Below, piece by piece: positions 21,625 through 32,500 of a stretch of DNA of 64,000 bases; the first letter of the stretch is position 1, and each line of letters begins with the position of its first letter. Below the pieces are notes generated by a model. The model made no database searches. It was not told the origin of the DNA and worked only from the letters and a program-made list of their open reading frames with translations. A program made the translations under genes and the position numbers. Origin of the DNA: Gaeumannomyces sp. JS-464 (Eukaryota; Ascomycota; Sordariomycetes; Magnaporthales; Magnaporthaceae); assembly GCA_002197995.1 (NCBI GenBank), contig NGZR01000003.1, positions 2,790,001 through 2,854,000 on the forward strand. Reading direction: 5' to 3'.

Positions 21625-23278
21625 ATGGGTGCCATACTCAACGCCCTGCAGCAATTGCTCGCCATCGTCCGCGGGTCACCTACTATCGGACAGCGATCTT
21701 CCACCGTCAAAACAAAGCCTCAGATGCCCGGCACTGGCCCCGGAGGCCTTGTCCGCCTTGCGGAGGCGCTCCTGGAGAACGCCAAAGCCATGCAGGCCAA
21801 CCCCCAAGATATAGAGTTGAGAATGTCCGTGGCCAAGCTGGCCAAGAGGATTGGATCCGAGGCGGCAGGGCCCGAGTCCATCATCCCCATGTATGCCGTT
21901 GCTGTAAGTCTGGACAAATCCCATCCCTCACATGCATCACGACTATCTCGACCTGCTCTTCGCTGCAGCCCTATGCGCTGACTCAAGTATGTTGGTTGGT
22001 CCAGTTCGGTGAGATCGGGGCTACATACCAGTTCATGGAGTGGAAGCTCTTCGACAAGATCCCCAAGGAGAAGAGCATATCGTATCAGGAGCTCGCCGAC
22101 TCCGTCGGGGCTGACTTGTCTGTCATCTGTGAGCGCCAGCCTTCGAGTTCTATGTTCACACATTAGTAGGCCAGAGCTTACACATCACTGCTTCAACCAG
22201 CCCGTCTTGGAGGCATGCTCGTCGCCAGCGGCCGCCTCATCCAGACTTCCCCAGGCCACGTGAAGCACTCGTCCACGTCCCACATGTTCGCGAACAACCA
22301 CAACGCCGGTAACCTCTTCCGCATCATGCTCGAGCATGGCCTGCGCGGGTGAGTACCTACTTTTTTTTATTTTAAAATACTGATGTTTTATACCCTTCCT
22401 CTACGCTGACACTAACTCGACGCCCCCCAGGTACCTGCATTGGCCCGAGTACTTTGCCAAATATGCAAGTAATATTCCTTGGTGTTTCCGAGCATCTAAT
22501 AGCGTATTATTCTAACTATCTGTTTTGGCAGGGCCCCCACGAGCCCGCGGGTCCCACCCACAACCCCTTCACCTTCAGCCACGGCCACCCGGAGATGGCC
22601 GTGTTCGACGTCGTCGCGCTCGACGAGGAGCGCGCCCGCATCTTCGCATCCAGCATGCGCAGCGCCGACTCCATTTCGGCGCGCTTCGGCGGGCCGGCCT
22701 CCATCTACGACTTCTCCTGGCTGGGAGCCGAGGCCGCCAAGACACCCGACGCCGACGCCGCCCGGCCGCTGCTGGTCGACGTGGGCGGCAGCCACGGCGA
22801 CACGCTCAAGCACATCATGCAAGCCGTGCCGTCGCTCCCGCAGGAGCGGTGCGTGCTGCAGGACCGCGCCGAGGTGGTCGAGGAGTCGGCGCGCGCGGCC
22901 GACCCGGCCCTGGCGCGCATCCGGCGCGTCGCGCACGACTTCAACACGGAGCAGCCCGTCAGGGGCGCGCTCGTCTACCTGCTGCGCCGCGTCCTGCACG
23001 ACTACTCGGACCCCGTCTGCACGCGCGTCCTTTCACACCTGGCCGCGGCCCTGCCCGCCGACGACCCCCGCGCCCGCGTCCTCATCATGGACCAGGTCCT
23101 CTCGGACCCGCCCAGCCCCGGGAACGCGGCCGCAGACCTGGTCATGTTCAATATCGGCGGCAAGGAGAGGAGCCCGGCCGGGTTCGACAAGATTGTCGGG
23201 GCGGCGGGCATGCGGGTCGTCAAGATTCACCGCAAGGAGGGCAGCGAGGTCGGCGTAGTCGAGTGTGCCCGGGTTTGA
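21625..23278 (+). CDS. SAM-dependent O-methyltransferase (plant COMT/fungal sterigmatocystin-OMT class)
   Basis: Exons 21625-21903, 21969-22128, 22201-22348, 22431-22468 and 22532-23278, all with GT...AG introns (GTAAGT, GTGAGC, GTGAGT, GTAATA donors). Exons 1-2 give the helical dimerisation domain (PYALTQVCWLVQFGEIG...). Exon 3 gives RLGGMLVASGRLIQTSPGHVKHS. Exon 5 holds the catalytic domain: GPHEPAGPTHNPFTFSHG, the SAM motif LLVDVGGSHGDT (a Ser where most have Gly), VLQDRAEVVEES, RRVLHDYSD with the general-base His, ARVLIMDQVLSD and MFNIGGKERS. It methylates a hydroxyl of a small aromatic or polyketide-like acceptor, using the fold of fungal metabolite OMTs (about 400 residues). Joining exon 4 to exon 5 puts the catalytic domain out of frame by one base; the sequence GCAAGTAA at 22465-22472 may have an extra A, or an odd donor is used. 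Confidence 0.85.
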
Positions 23279-24340
23279 GAAGCTTACTCCGTTCCTCTGG
23301 GGCCCCAGATAGCCAAATTTTCTTGGCTTTGATGTGCCCTTACACCTTTCTGACATCATTTTCCCTCTTTTCCCCCCTTTTCCTTTTTTTCCTTCTAATC
23401 TTCGGTCGTCCCGTTTCATGAGATGTAACCCGTATCCCAAACTTGTGCAATCAAAAAAGTGATATGGCAAGAAATTCACGCTCTCCAGGATGAATGTTCC
23501 CTATCCATGTGTGATGTTAAAAAGGCTACGGCGTCTATCAAACCCCGGTTGCTATCTCACCTCTAACTCCTCTAAAGACGGAAATCAAACACCTCCATCA
23601 TCCCGATCAAGCCTAAAAGCCGGGCTGGACACTCAGGGCGTGATCAATACAAAATGGTTTTTTAGTTTTTTAACCCCCTGGCCGGTTTTTTAACCTGATT
23701 TAAGCCTAATTCTCAACGTTGAAACAACGACCGGGGTAGCCCTATGCCCGTTTATATATATATATATATATTTGGGCCTGATTTCCAGTGGATTCCCATC
23801 GAGACGAAATAAGGAACGTTTATCTATAAAAAGTTAAAGGCACAAAGGTTTAAAATAAAAGCTATTCCCAAAAATAACAACGACCCGTGCAACTCCGTAA
23901 TCCAGGGGCAACCTTACTCGAATTCACCAATTCTTGGCATTGCGCTGTTAGTGCACACTGCCAATTTGCATACAAATCCTTAACACCCGCCAATCCAGCG
24001 ACCCAACACCAACAACACGCCCGCCAACGGCGCTGGCGACGGCAATATGCCATTGCCAACAGCCCCCCCCTCGGCTAATAGGGTGGCGCACGCTCTCCTT
24101 AGGGGCCCCTCGGCCCGGAGGAGCGCGTCGCTGCCGCACCGGCCCCCCCGCTTTTTAGCGCACACGCACGCAAATACGCCGTCCTCGTTGCGAAACGCGC
24201 AAACACCCGACAGGGCCCGAACAGAGCCAGGAAGACCTCCACGGCGTCGGAACCGACATAAATGCCCCTTTCCCTTCCCCCCTTACCTTACACCCCAACG
24301 ACACCACTCCCCTAGCCCCAGCCCTACCCTTTCCCCAAGC
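23279..24340. other. Transition zone between genes and transposon block
   Basis: The first 150 nt are the 3' flank of the O-methyltransferase. From about 23500 the sequence turns into worn repeat-like DNA with TTTTTTA runs, a (TA)n tract at 23753-23770 and then a GC-richer Pro/Arg-coding-like part (24000-24330) that ends at the first LTR. Because the sequence after the far end of element A (55513 onward) is the other half of the same target locus, this part may belong to an older element, perhaps a LINE ORF1. Confidence 0.4.
23753..23770. repeat. (TA)n microsatellite
   Basis: Nine TA units in AT-rich DNA near the start of the repeat block. Confidence 0.9.
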
Positions 24341-24757
24341 TGTTACGACCAGCACGCAGGCCCCAGGTGGTGCCCCTGCCCCGCACCTTAACACGTGGAA
24401 TTACGTGACCCGAGCAGGATTTGTGGATCTGTAAGCAAAGCGACAGATCCAAAAGGATCTGTGGATTCGCGAACAAAGCCATAAATCCAAAGGGATTTGT
24501 GGATTTATGGGCAAAGCTACAAATCCAAAAACTACTAAGGCAAAAACAACGTATATATAAGGATGGATTTCCTACTATTTTAAATAGCTTTAACCAAAGC
24601 TTCGGCATTAGTTAACTTAAATTAGCTTTTAGGTATCCCCTGGGGCAAACGATTAAATTATCCTTTTAAGTTACGTGTTTCCCTGTTTACCAGCCTTAGC
24701 GATACTGTCCTTCCCACCCCCGAAATTTTACCTTAAAGCAAACCTTTAATTATAACA
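24341..24757 (+). repeat. 5' LTR of element A
   Basis: 417 bp, from TGTTACGACC to TTATAACA. It matches the 3' LTR (55063-55507) and, inverted, both LTRs of element G. It is about 25-28 bp shorter than the others because of a gap after CAGGCCCC. Inside are several copies of an AAATCCA/GGATTTGTGGATTT-like motif (24415-24530). Its first 60 bp are far less RIP-mutated than in the 3' LTR. Confidence 0.85.
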
Positions 24758-24799
24758 TTTTAACTAATTTAATTTAATACCTCGTTAAAAAGGAAGGAT

Positions 24800-25800
24800 A
24801 ATATAGTTATAGCAAGTAGTAGTAAAAGGTTTAAAACGGGAAAAACTACGGTTTTTACCTTTAACGGTGTTAAGTACAACTTTAAAAAAGCCACCGATAC
24901 GGCTAGCCTTTTTAAGCTTATAACGGACGAAATCGCTAAAAGCTAAGCCGAGGAAAAGTAACTTATTACGAAGTTGCTATCCTTTAAAACGCTTATCGCG
25001 GTTAAAACGTACAAATTCCCGTCCCCGGATTTTTATAAAAGTAAGGACGGCAAATTTAAAACGTTTTTTTACCGAATGTAAAAGCTATTTTAAGTTTTAC
25101 AAATAGCAGTTTGTAAGCGAGAAATAAAAAGTTGCTTACGCTGTTACCAAACTAAACGGCAAAATAAAAAGTGGTTTTAATTTATTTAAAGCAACTACTT
25201 TAAAAGATATAAGGATAGCTAAGAAGCTATTAAAATTATTTTCGTTAATTTCGAAACTTTCGGAAAAAAAATCGGAAAAGTGTTTAAAACAATTAACGAA
25301 ACCCAAATTGCTAAAAGGAATTTGTTAGCTTTTAAATAGCGAAGAATTGTAAGTAAATACGCAGCAAATTTTTAACGGATTAGCATTAAGCTTAATTAAA
25401 ATAACGCCAGGTTAATATTGCATTTTATAACGAGTTACGCGAAAACGTAAAAGATAAACTCGTAAAGCAGGATCGTTTAAAGTTTTTTACGAATTACGTT
25501 CGAAACGCGGTTCGTATTAGCAATAAATTATATAAACGATAATAGGAAAAAAAAGGATACGGTTTTAAAAATGCGGTATAAAATAATAAAATTACTTAAA
25601 AAGGCTAAATAGTAACCTATTACGGTTTATAAAACGTATTTAAACTTTATAAATTTTAATGCAAAAGCCGTTTATTAATAATAAAGGTAATAAAAAAGCA
25701 AAAGTAAAACCTGAAAAACGGGAAATGTTTTAAATGCGGTTAAATTAGCTATATTAAAATTAACTGCTTTTAACGAAATAATAACCGCTAGGTAGCGAAC
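24800..25800 (+). pseudogene. gag of element A (RIP-broken)
   Basis: A frame with many TAA/TAG at former Gln codons runs from about 24800. Segments such as TVFTFNGVKYNFKKATDTASLFKL are nearly identical to the start of gag in element G (minus strand near 40310). Near its end, at 25727-25768, is a retroviral-type zinc knuckle, C-X2-C-X4-Y-X4-C, where the fourth ligand His has become Tyr (CAT to TAT). It would have encoded the capsid/nucleocapsid that packages element RNA. Confidence 0.7.
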
Positions 25801-26722
25801 TTTTAACGAACGTAAAAAAGTTTAATATAAAAAGGATTATGTTTTAAAATAGCGTTTAATTAAACGTATTACTACGATAAGCTATATGTTATATATTAAT
25901 TTAATAAAATGGTTACCAAATGGTATTTTCGAAAACTACGAAATATCGTTATATTTAAAACCATTAAAATTGCGTATAATAACGAGGGAAAATAGCGAGT
26001 CGTTTTTAAGCTTAAAAATTTAAAAGGAAAAAACGATACTTATTGCTACGTTTAAAAAAAAGCAAACTTAACAAGCGATTTAAAGGAAAAAAAAGCTTAA
26101 AAAAGTTTTTAAATTAAATACACTTTTTTTAAAAGTTGGAAAATTTCGATATTAACGCAGAAATAAACCAAAATGGTTAAAACTTTAAAACGACCGAATT
26201 TTAAAAAAGGATAAAAGGTTTAAACGGCGTAGCTTTTATATTTATAATTCCCGAAAATTAAAAAAATTGGAAAAATTAGTACGTTTTTATACCGTTTAAC
26301 GTATTAAAGTGTTTTTAAAACACTAAAGTTTTAAAATATCTTAATAAATCGTTATATTACGTTATTTCGGCAAACGGAAATAACGGTTAACCTTTATCGT
26401 AATTTAACGACCAATAGGAAATTAAATACGCTAATTACTAATTTAACGATATAAACGAGCCAAATAAAACTGCGCTAAATTTTAAAAACCATTTTAGCGT
26501 TAATATGAAATATTTTAAATATTTGCACTTTTTTTTAAATAAAATGTAGCGACGAAAAGTGCAAATTTTATTAATAACTTAAATTTAAATACGATTTTTT
26601 TTTAAAAAGGTTAAAAAACAAGCTAAAAGTTAAACCCCGTTTAGCATTTTAATTACCACGGTACGAACTAGCCTAAATCGGTAAATTTACTACAATTTTT
26701 AAATTAAACGAACGGTACTCGA
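25800..26722 (+). pseudogene. Element A, gag-protease region up to the G insertion
   Basis: Degenerate coding sequence of element A between its zinc knuckle and the point where element G is inserted (TCGAT at 26718-26722). It has stops in every frame and no motif that I can name; by position it is the linker and protease N-terminus. The reading resumes at 47380. Confidence 0.5.
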
Positions 26723-27170
26723 TTATTACAATTAAAGGTTTGCTCCTAAAGTAAAGCACTTTAAAAGTGGAAAGGATAATATCGCTGGTGCTGGTAATAA
26801 AAAATTACGTAACTTAAAAGGATAATTTAATTGCTTGCCTTAAGGGATGCCTAAAAGCTAACTTAAGTTAACTAATGCCGAAGCTTTAGTTAAAGCTACT
26901 TAAAACAATAGGAAATCCATCCTTTATATTACGCTGCCTTTTGCCTTATATTAGGTTGAATTTATAGCTTTGCCATAAATTTACAAATCCAATTTGAATT
27001 TATTGCTTTATTACAAATCTATAAATCCTTTTTAAATTTATTGCTTTATTACAAATCCACAAATCCCTCCTAGTTTACGTAACTCCACGTAACTAAAGTA
27101 AAGCGGGGGCACCACTTCGGGCCCCCCCTTTTGCTTTATTGCCCTAAGGGCTTGCATACTAGTCGTAACA
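26723..27170 (-). repeat. 3' LTR of element G
   Basis: 448 bp; on the minus strand TGTTACGACTAG...TTGTAATA. The terminal TG on the plus strand reads TA (26723-26724), a RIP-type change. It is homologous along its length to the LTRs at 24341, 40349 and 55063. Confidence 0.85.
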
Positions 27171-27285
27171 TTAGGTTTCCCTTTTTAAGCTAAATCCTTT
27201 TAGCCACGTTTTATCGCCCCGCTTTTTATTAATAGTAAGTACTTTTCTTTTTTTATCATTTCCCTTCCTTTTTTTATTTAACAAA

Positions 27286-27819
27286 ATGTTTAGTCGGGTG
27301 TAAAAACGTCTTTTCGCGAAGAAAACCGTTAATTGTAAAAAGCTTTTAGCGATTATTCTTTTTAATTGTTACGAAATACCTTCCTATTCGTATTATTACG
27401 AGGTTTTAAAGCGTAAAAAGTGTAAAGCCTCCTTTTAAAATTCGTTTTAATGCGTAAAATGTTTTCGGATTAACCGCTCGGGGTGCGACGTTTTAAGGCC
27501 TTCTTTTTCCGAGCTTCGGAATATCGTTATTTAATATTCCAAACTTAAAGCTAAGCTGAAAAAGGCGAAGGAAAAAGTTTTCCGTTTTCGAAAGCAAAAA
27601 CGAATGTAGCTAAAAAAGATAATACGCGCGGTGCGTCGCGGTATTAACTCGGTGGAAGAGTTGGAGCGTATCGAGCGGGAGGAGGCCGATTAGGCGACTC
27701 GCTAAACTGCTTCGCAATTCGAGCCTTTTATAACTCCTTTCGTTCTTTCCGATTGGCAAATGCTCGCGGTTAATCTTAACTTAAATTTGCTCGTCTTTTT
27801 TAATTATAGTAAATTGTAA
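27286..27819 (+). pseudogene. Antisense accessory ORF of element G: Cys-motif, coiled-coil protein
   Basis: One plus-strand frame of 178 codons from ATG 27286 to the TAA at 27817-27819, interrupted only by TAA/TAG at positions where CAA/CAG (Gln) is expected; its strand is opposite to gag-pol. It begins with a basic stretch, then YYYEVLKRKKCKASF, a Cys pair CVKC followed by SGCDVLRPSFSELRNI (pattern CxxC...CD, zinc-binding or redox-like), then a long Lys/Arg/Glu helix (KLKAKLKKAKEKVFRFRKQ) and a terminal VRRGINSVEELERIEREEAD and acidic/hydrophobic tail. The architecture resembles fungal 'zinc-cluster-like + coiled coil' hypothetical proteins found beside transposons. A homologous frame is at the same place in element A (54440-55001, minus), so it belongs to the family. 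Function is unknown; a DNA-binding or chromatin role is only a guess. Confidence 0.7.
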
Positions 27820-27840
27820 CTCCTTTTAACAATTTTCTTA

Positions 27841-27910
27841 GGTTTTATAGCGCATTAGGCGTAGATTTGGTCTTTTTGCCGAGGTTTCGGGTTCGAATCC
27901 TGGCACGACC
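27841..27910 (+). tRNA. tRNA-like sequence 1 (RIP-altered, probably a pseudogene)
   Basis: A 70-nt block from GGTTTTA to CACGACC. The A-box-like TAGCGCATTAGG (27848-27859) is at tRNA position 8 and the B box GGTTCGAATCC (27890-27900) fits the consensus fully. The T-arm (TCGGG/CCTGG) and anticodon stem (TTTGG/CCGAG, 8-nt loop TCTTTTTG) fold; the D-stem is degenerate and the acceptor pairs only partly (GGT/ACC). A run of T at 27955-27974 follows and could end Pol III transcription. The anticodon cannot be assigned. A copy with a broken B box is present in element A on the minus strand (about 54340-54410). Confidence 0.45.
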
Positions 27911-27954
27911 GTAAGCGTTAATAAGTTTTCGGGTTTGCCCTGAAGCTTATCGAA

Positions 27955-27974
27955 TTTTTTTTTTTTTTTTTTTT
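27955..27974 (+). terminator. T20 run, possible Pol III terminator
   Basis: Twenty T on the plus strand, 45 nt past the first tRNA-like sequence. Four or more T suffice for Pol III termination, but a chance homopolymer in AT-rich DNA is equally possible. Confidence 0.35.
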
Positions 27975-28035
27975 ATTAACCGTTCAATGCAAACTTTTTT
28001 GCTTTATTTGGTTCCGGTAAATGCTATTTTCTTTT

Positions 28036-28105
28036 AACCTAGTGGTAAAACGGTATTATTATAACACCTATTTTGTAAATCCCGGGTTCGATTTCCGGCT
28101 AGGTT
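28036..28105 (+). tRNA. tRNA-like sequence 2 (probably a pseudogene)
   Basis: 70 nt with a perfect 7-bp acceptor stem AACCTAG/CTAGGTT, extendable to 11 bp with flanking TTTT/AAAA. The A box TGGTAAAACGG starts at position 8, a 4-bp D-stem (GTAA/TTAT), an anticodon stem TATAA/TTGTA with an 8-nt loop, a T-stem CCGGG/TCCGG and B box GGTTCGATTTC. Both tRNA-like blocks have 8-nt anticodon loops, so an ordinary anticodon cannot be read. It lies between the chromodomain and the antisense ORF of element G. Confidence 0.45.
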
Positions 28106-28199
28106 AAAAAGACCGGCGGTTTTTTTTAAAAACATCGCGGGTGTTTTTAAAGAAAATCGTCGCTTTTTCGTCGCCTTTTTTTTTGCTAATTAACTTTTT

Positions 28200-29083
28200 T
28201 ACAATTCCTAAAGTTGGTTTTTTTCCCACGTATTTTTCTCGTAACCGTACCTTTTCCATTTAATTAAATACTTTTTAAGCTTATATTTTAACGTATAGTT
28301 TAGGATTTTTTTAACTTTATACTTTTATTCCGGGTTAACTTTTATTAACTTATCGCTTTTAAAGCCCGGTAGCGCTAATTTAAATAGGGAAATATAAAAA
28401 ACCGAATGAAATTTTATAATTAGCGGTAATTAAAGTTTATAATTTACGTTTAAAACCTTTTTAATACTTTAAACGGTCCTAGTTTTTTATGGTTTAACTT
28501 ATCGCTTAGTCGTTTCGTTTTAATATTTCGTCGAAAAAGATAAACGCTATCCCCTTTTTTAAAAGTTAGTTTTTTAATCTTTTTTTTATTTATTTAAGTA
28601 ATTATGCGGTGCCGTAGCTTTTTTAGCTTTGTTTGGAAGTGTTTATATAGCTTAGTAAGCTCCGTTATTTGTATTTCCGCTGCTAAAGCATATTTTCTTA
28701 CTTTAGGTTCCTTATACGCTGTTAGCGTAAACCCGTAGTTCGCGAAAAACGGTATCGTTTTTATGCTTTTGTAAATTAAGCTGTTATAAACGAGCTAAGC
28801 CATAAGGAGTAGTTTACCCAATCGTTTTATTTATAATTAACGTAATAACGTAAATATTGCTTTATAATTTAATTCGTTCGTTTCGTTTATCCATTTATTT
28901 AAAAATGGTAAGCTATAAATAAAAAGTGCTTCGCTTTTAGCTTGCTTATAAGCCCTTTCCAAAATTTGCTTATAAATAGCTTATTTTTATCCGTAATTAA
29001 ATGGTTTAACGTGCCGTATTCCGCTATTACGTGCTTAATAAAAACGTACGTTAGCTTTATAACGTCGTTACTTTCCTTATATG
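28200..29083 (-). pseudogene. Element G: integrase C-terminal half and chromodomain
   Basis: On the minus strand this part carries the end of the integrase and, near 28290-28205, a chromodomain segment YLIKWKRYGYEKNTWE, the same domain as in A (YLIKWKKYGHEENT) with H to Y. The integrase core is cut at 29083 by element F. Chromodomains of this chromovirus class guide integration toward heterochromatin marks. Confidence 0.6.
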
Positions 29084-29586
29084 TGTCACGATTGCCGTTG
29101 GGAAAAAAGGCTGGCTGTAATATACCCTAAACTTAAAGCTATTTAAAACTAAAAAACAGGAAAGAAAAAATGGTGCGGAGCACCGGGATTAATTGGCAGG
29201 GTTTTCCGTGCGGCCAATTAATGCACGGGCTAATAGCCACCACGTAACCCCCGTGCCCTGGCCTTAATGGGGTGGAAGCCCGCGAGGGCCCGCCACGCCA
29301 TAACATTACCCCCTCCCTTAATAAAAGCGTCGGCAATACATTAGTTCTTGCATTATGGTTTTTTGCCTCGGCGCTGCCGGAAGGCGTATTTTGGGGCTTC
29401 CTGGCTTTCCGCCGGTCGGTTATCGTCTTTGTGGGCCGGGTTTTCCGTCCCGGCCTTATATGCTGCTTCCCACTGCTCCAGCCGCGCCGGGGGGCCTGGC
29501 TGTTAAAAGTAAGCTTCGTAATACTTTTTTAGGACCTTAAGCGCTTTTTTAAAGTTCTCGGCCGGGTATTAGGCCGGGTCGGGGTC

Positions 29587-32500
29587 CTATTTTTTCCATT
29601 CGATTTGGTATTGTAATTTGCCGTAATAAACCCGTAACGATTTTACATGGTTTATTACCCATTCCTTTTTTCCCTTTTCGTTTACGTATTCGGCTGCCGG
29701 TTTTGGTAGCTTTTGCCTTTTCATCGGGTTGTTGCTGTATTTGCGCAAGCGGTTTGCATAGTATACCGTCGATTTTTTCCAGCCTTTTAGCATTTCGAGC
29801 TTATAAGAATGCCTTTTTTTAGCTTTAATTAGGAAATGTTTTTTTATTATAGGGAAGTTTAATTTATCGGTAGGGCGATCCGTAAAGCCAGTTTTGCGGA
29901 AAATAAACATTTAATCGCTAACACCGAAATCCGGCTTTTTTCGGTGCTTATTAGCTTGTTGCGTTATGCGGTTTTAGCTTTTTTGCAAAGTGTTTTTGGC
30001 CGTTTCGGCGTACTTTTGCAATCGATTTATAAACGCCTAAGCTTTTGCACGGGTAATCCGTTCCGCGGCCGCCATACCACCGAACTCCTTCGTACGACGC
30101 TTCCAATCGAAATGGCATAATGGGAGGAAGCTAATTATTACCTCGTATAAGGACATGCCACTTAACGCTTTATAAGGAAGCGAGGCTTGCATTTAGTTTA
30201 AAGCCGGGATCGCCTCGTTTTAATCGTTTTGGAAATGATTAACGAACATTTGTAATCGCTAATTTAGGTAAGCGTTTATAATTTCCGCTTAACCGGCCGA
30301 TTGTAAATGTTTTAAACTGGAAAGTTTTTAATTTATGCCTAAAACGGCCGCCAGCTTATCGGTAAAAGCCGATACGAATTAAAAGCCTCGGTTTAATCCC
30401 ACGGTGGTTAAAAATCCCCAAATCCGTTATAGTTTTTATAAAAATTATGGCTGCGTTTTTAACCGTAGCCGTTTTTTTGCATAAAACGGTTTAAAACTTT
30501 TTAAAAAACGCATCCATAATTATAAAAGCATTATCGTGGTTTTTACGAGAAAAAGGCATCGCTTTAAAATTAATAATTAAGTATTGCTTTTGCTAATAAA
30601 GGATTAAAATCGGGTGCAACAACCTTAGTGTTTTATTTTTTAATCGCTTTAATAATCGGCAAAAGCAATTATTAATATAGCGATCGACGTTCGCGGTTAT
30701 ACCCGGCCATTAATATTAGGTAATAATTAACCGTTTCGTTTTATTCCGGCCGGGGTATCTCGTAACCAAACTATTATAAGCCTTTCGTATTACTTTAATA
30801 ACCAAAGTCGGATTTTCTTCCTTCGGCATTACCAGTTTGCCGTAACGGAGGAGGTATCCCTCAGTAATAATCGTTTACTTAAACTTCCCGTTAGCAGCTT
30901 TTTACTTATCCGGGGAAAGCGAAATGGCTGTTAGGTTTGCTTTTAACACCCTATTCGCGAGCATTATCCTTTTAACCGTGCTGCTTGCAATGCTCGGCTT
31001 GTTTATCGGGAGGGCCTTTTTTAAATCCAGCACGAAAATCTCGTTTATTTCGGCTTCGCGATAGCGGAAAACTTTTATAATGCGCTCGGCGTTCCGCTTT
31101 TCCTTTTACGTCGCCAGCTTTTCCGTTTTTTTTGTTAAAGCGTTTGCGGCGGCGTTTTTAAATCCCGGCCGATACGTGATTTCGAAATAATACTGGGCTA
31201 TAAAATCCGCCCAGCTTGCCTGCCTTATATTAAATAGTTTTTTGGTTAAAAAATACTCGAGCGCTTTATAATTAATAACGACGAGGAAAGGCTTTAGCAA
31301 TCCTATTAGTTTAAAACGCTATGCTTTTAAAGCCCGAATTACGGTTAAAAGTTTTTTATTATATGCCCCGTAATTGTATTCCGCCGGCGTTATAGTTTTC
31401 GAAAAAAAAGCAATTGGGTGCCAATCCCCGTTTTTAAATAGCTGGCTTAGCACGCCGGTTACCATTCCGTTAAACGCGTTTATTTTAACCCGAGTTTTTA
31501 AATCCTGCTTAAAATGGCGCAATATAAAAGCTAATAGCAATCGTCGTTTTAAATCGTCGAACGCTTCCTATTAAAAGTCCTTTCATAAAAACGGAACGTT
31601 TTTTTTAGTTAAGCTTATTAACGGTTTGGCTAATTTGTTAAATTTCGGTACGAATTTTTTGTAAAAATTGCAAAAACCAAAAAGAAATTAAATTTTTTTA
31701 ATAATAGTCGGCTTTTTTTAATCGCGGATAGCGGTAATTTTATCGAGGTCGACTTTAATGCTTTTAATTTTAATAATAAACCCGAGGAATTTCGTACGGG
31801 TTATATGAAATTCGCATTTTTTAATATCCGTTTAAAAGCCGGCTTTTTAAAGCTTTTTAAGCACTTTTTTTACGTAAATCCGGTGCTTGTTAAAATTATC
31901 GAACCAAATTAAAATATCGTTAATATAAGCCGAATAAAAATCGTTTAAATATTTTATTAATATTAAGTTAATAAATTTTTAAAAAGTAGCAGGTTTATTT
32001 ATAAGGCCGAATGGGAAAACCTTATACCGGAACGTTTCGTATTTCGTCCGGAAAGTTGTTAGGTTTTCCATGCCTTTCGTTATACGAATGCGGTAAAAGG
32101 TTTAACGGATATCGATTTTGGTAAAAATCCGTGCTTGCCCGATTTTAGCCAGCGTTTTTTTAATTAAAAGCAGTAAATGAACGTCCTTTTTGGTTAATGC
32201 GTTAAGTTTCCGGTAATTTACGCATAATCGAAATCCCTCGTTAGCCTTTTTCGCGAATAAGATAAGCGTTGCTTATAAAGCGGTGTTTAATTTTAAAAAC
32301 CCTTTATGGAAGTTTTTTTAAAAGTATTATCGGCACGCTTTCAATTCTTCCAGCGTTATTTTATATAATAGGCTGGATTTTAGCGTTTAAAAGTCACTTT
32401 TTAAATTAATAAAATGGTCGACCCCCGGTTTTTTTAAAAGCAGTTTGTTAAAGTTCGCTTTGTTAAAATTGCGGAATAAGTCGTGGTATTTTGCAAACAC

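Noticed and set aside
22525..23421. 298-codon alternate frame in the O-methyltransferase
   Set aside because: Pro/Arg/Gly-rich shadow; the SAM-binding and catalytic motifs are in the other frame, though the exon 4 join nominally leads into this one.
24047..24391. Pro/Arg-rich ORF before the first LTR
   Set aside because: It runs into the LTR and has no domain; at most it is a relic of the target element.
24415..24535. CRISPR-like spaced repeats in the LTR (AAATCCA/GGATTTGTGGATTT units)
   Set aside because: They are short degenerate repeats within an LTR present in four copies in a eukaryotic genome, not a CRISPR array.
27841..28105. Functional host tRNA genes
   Set aside because: Both have 8-nt anticodon loops and weakened stems and lie inside a mutated transposon, so I list them only as tRNA-like.
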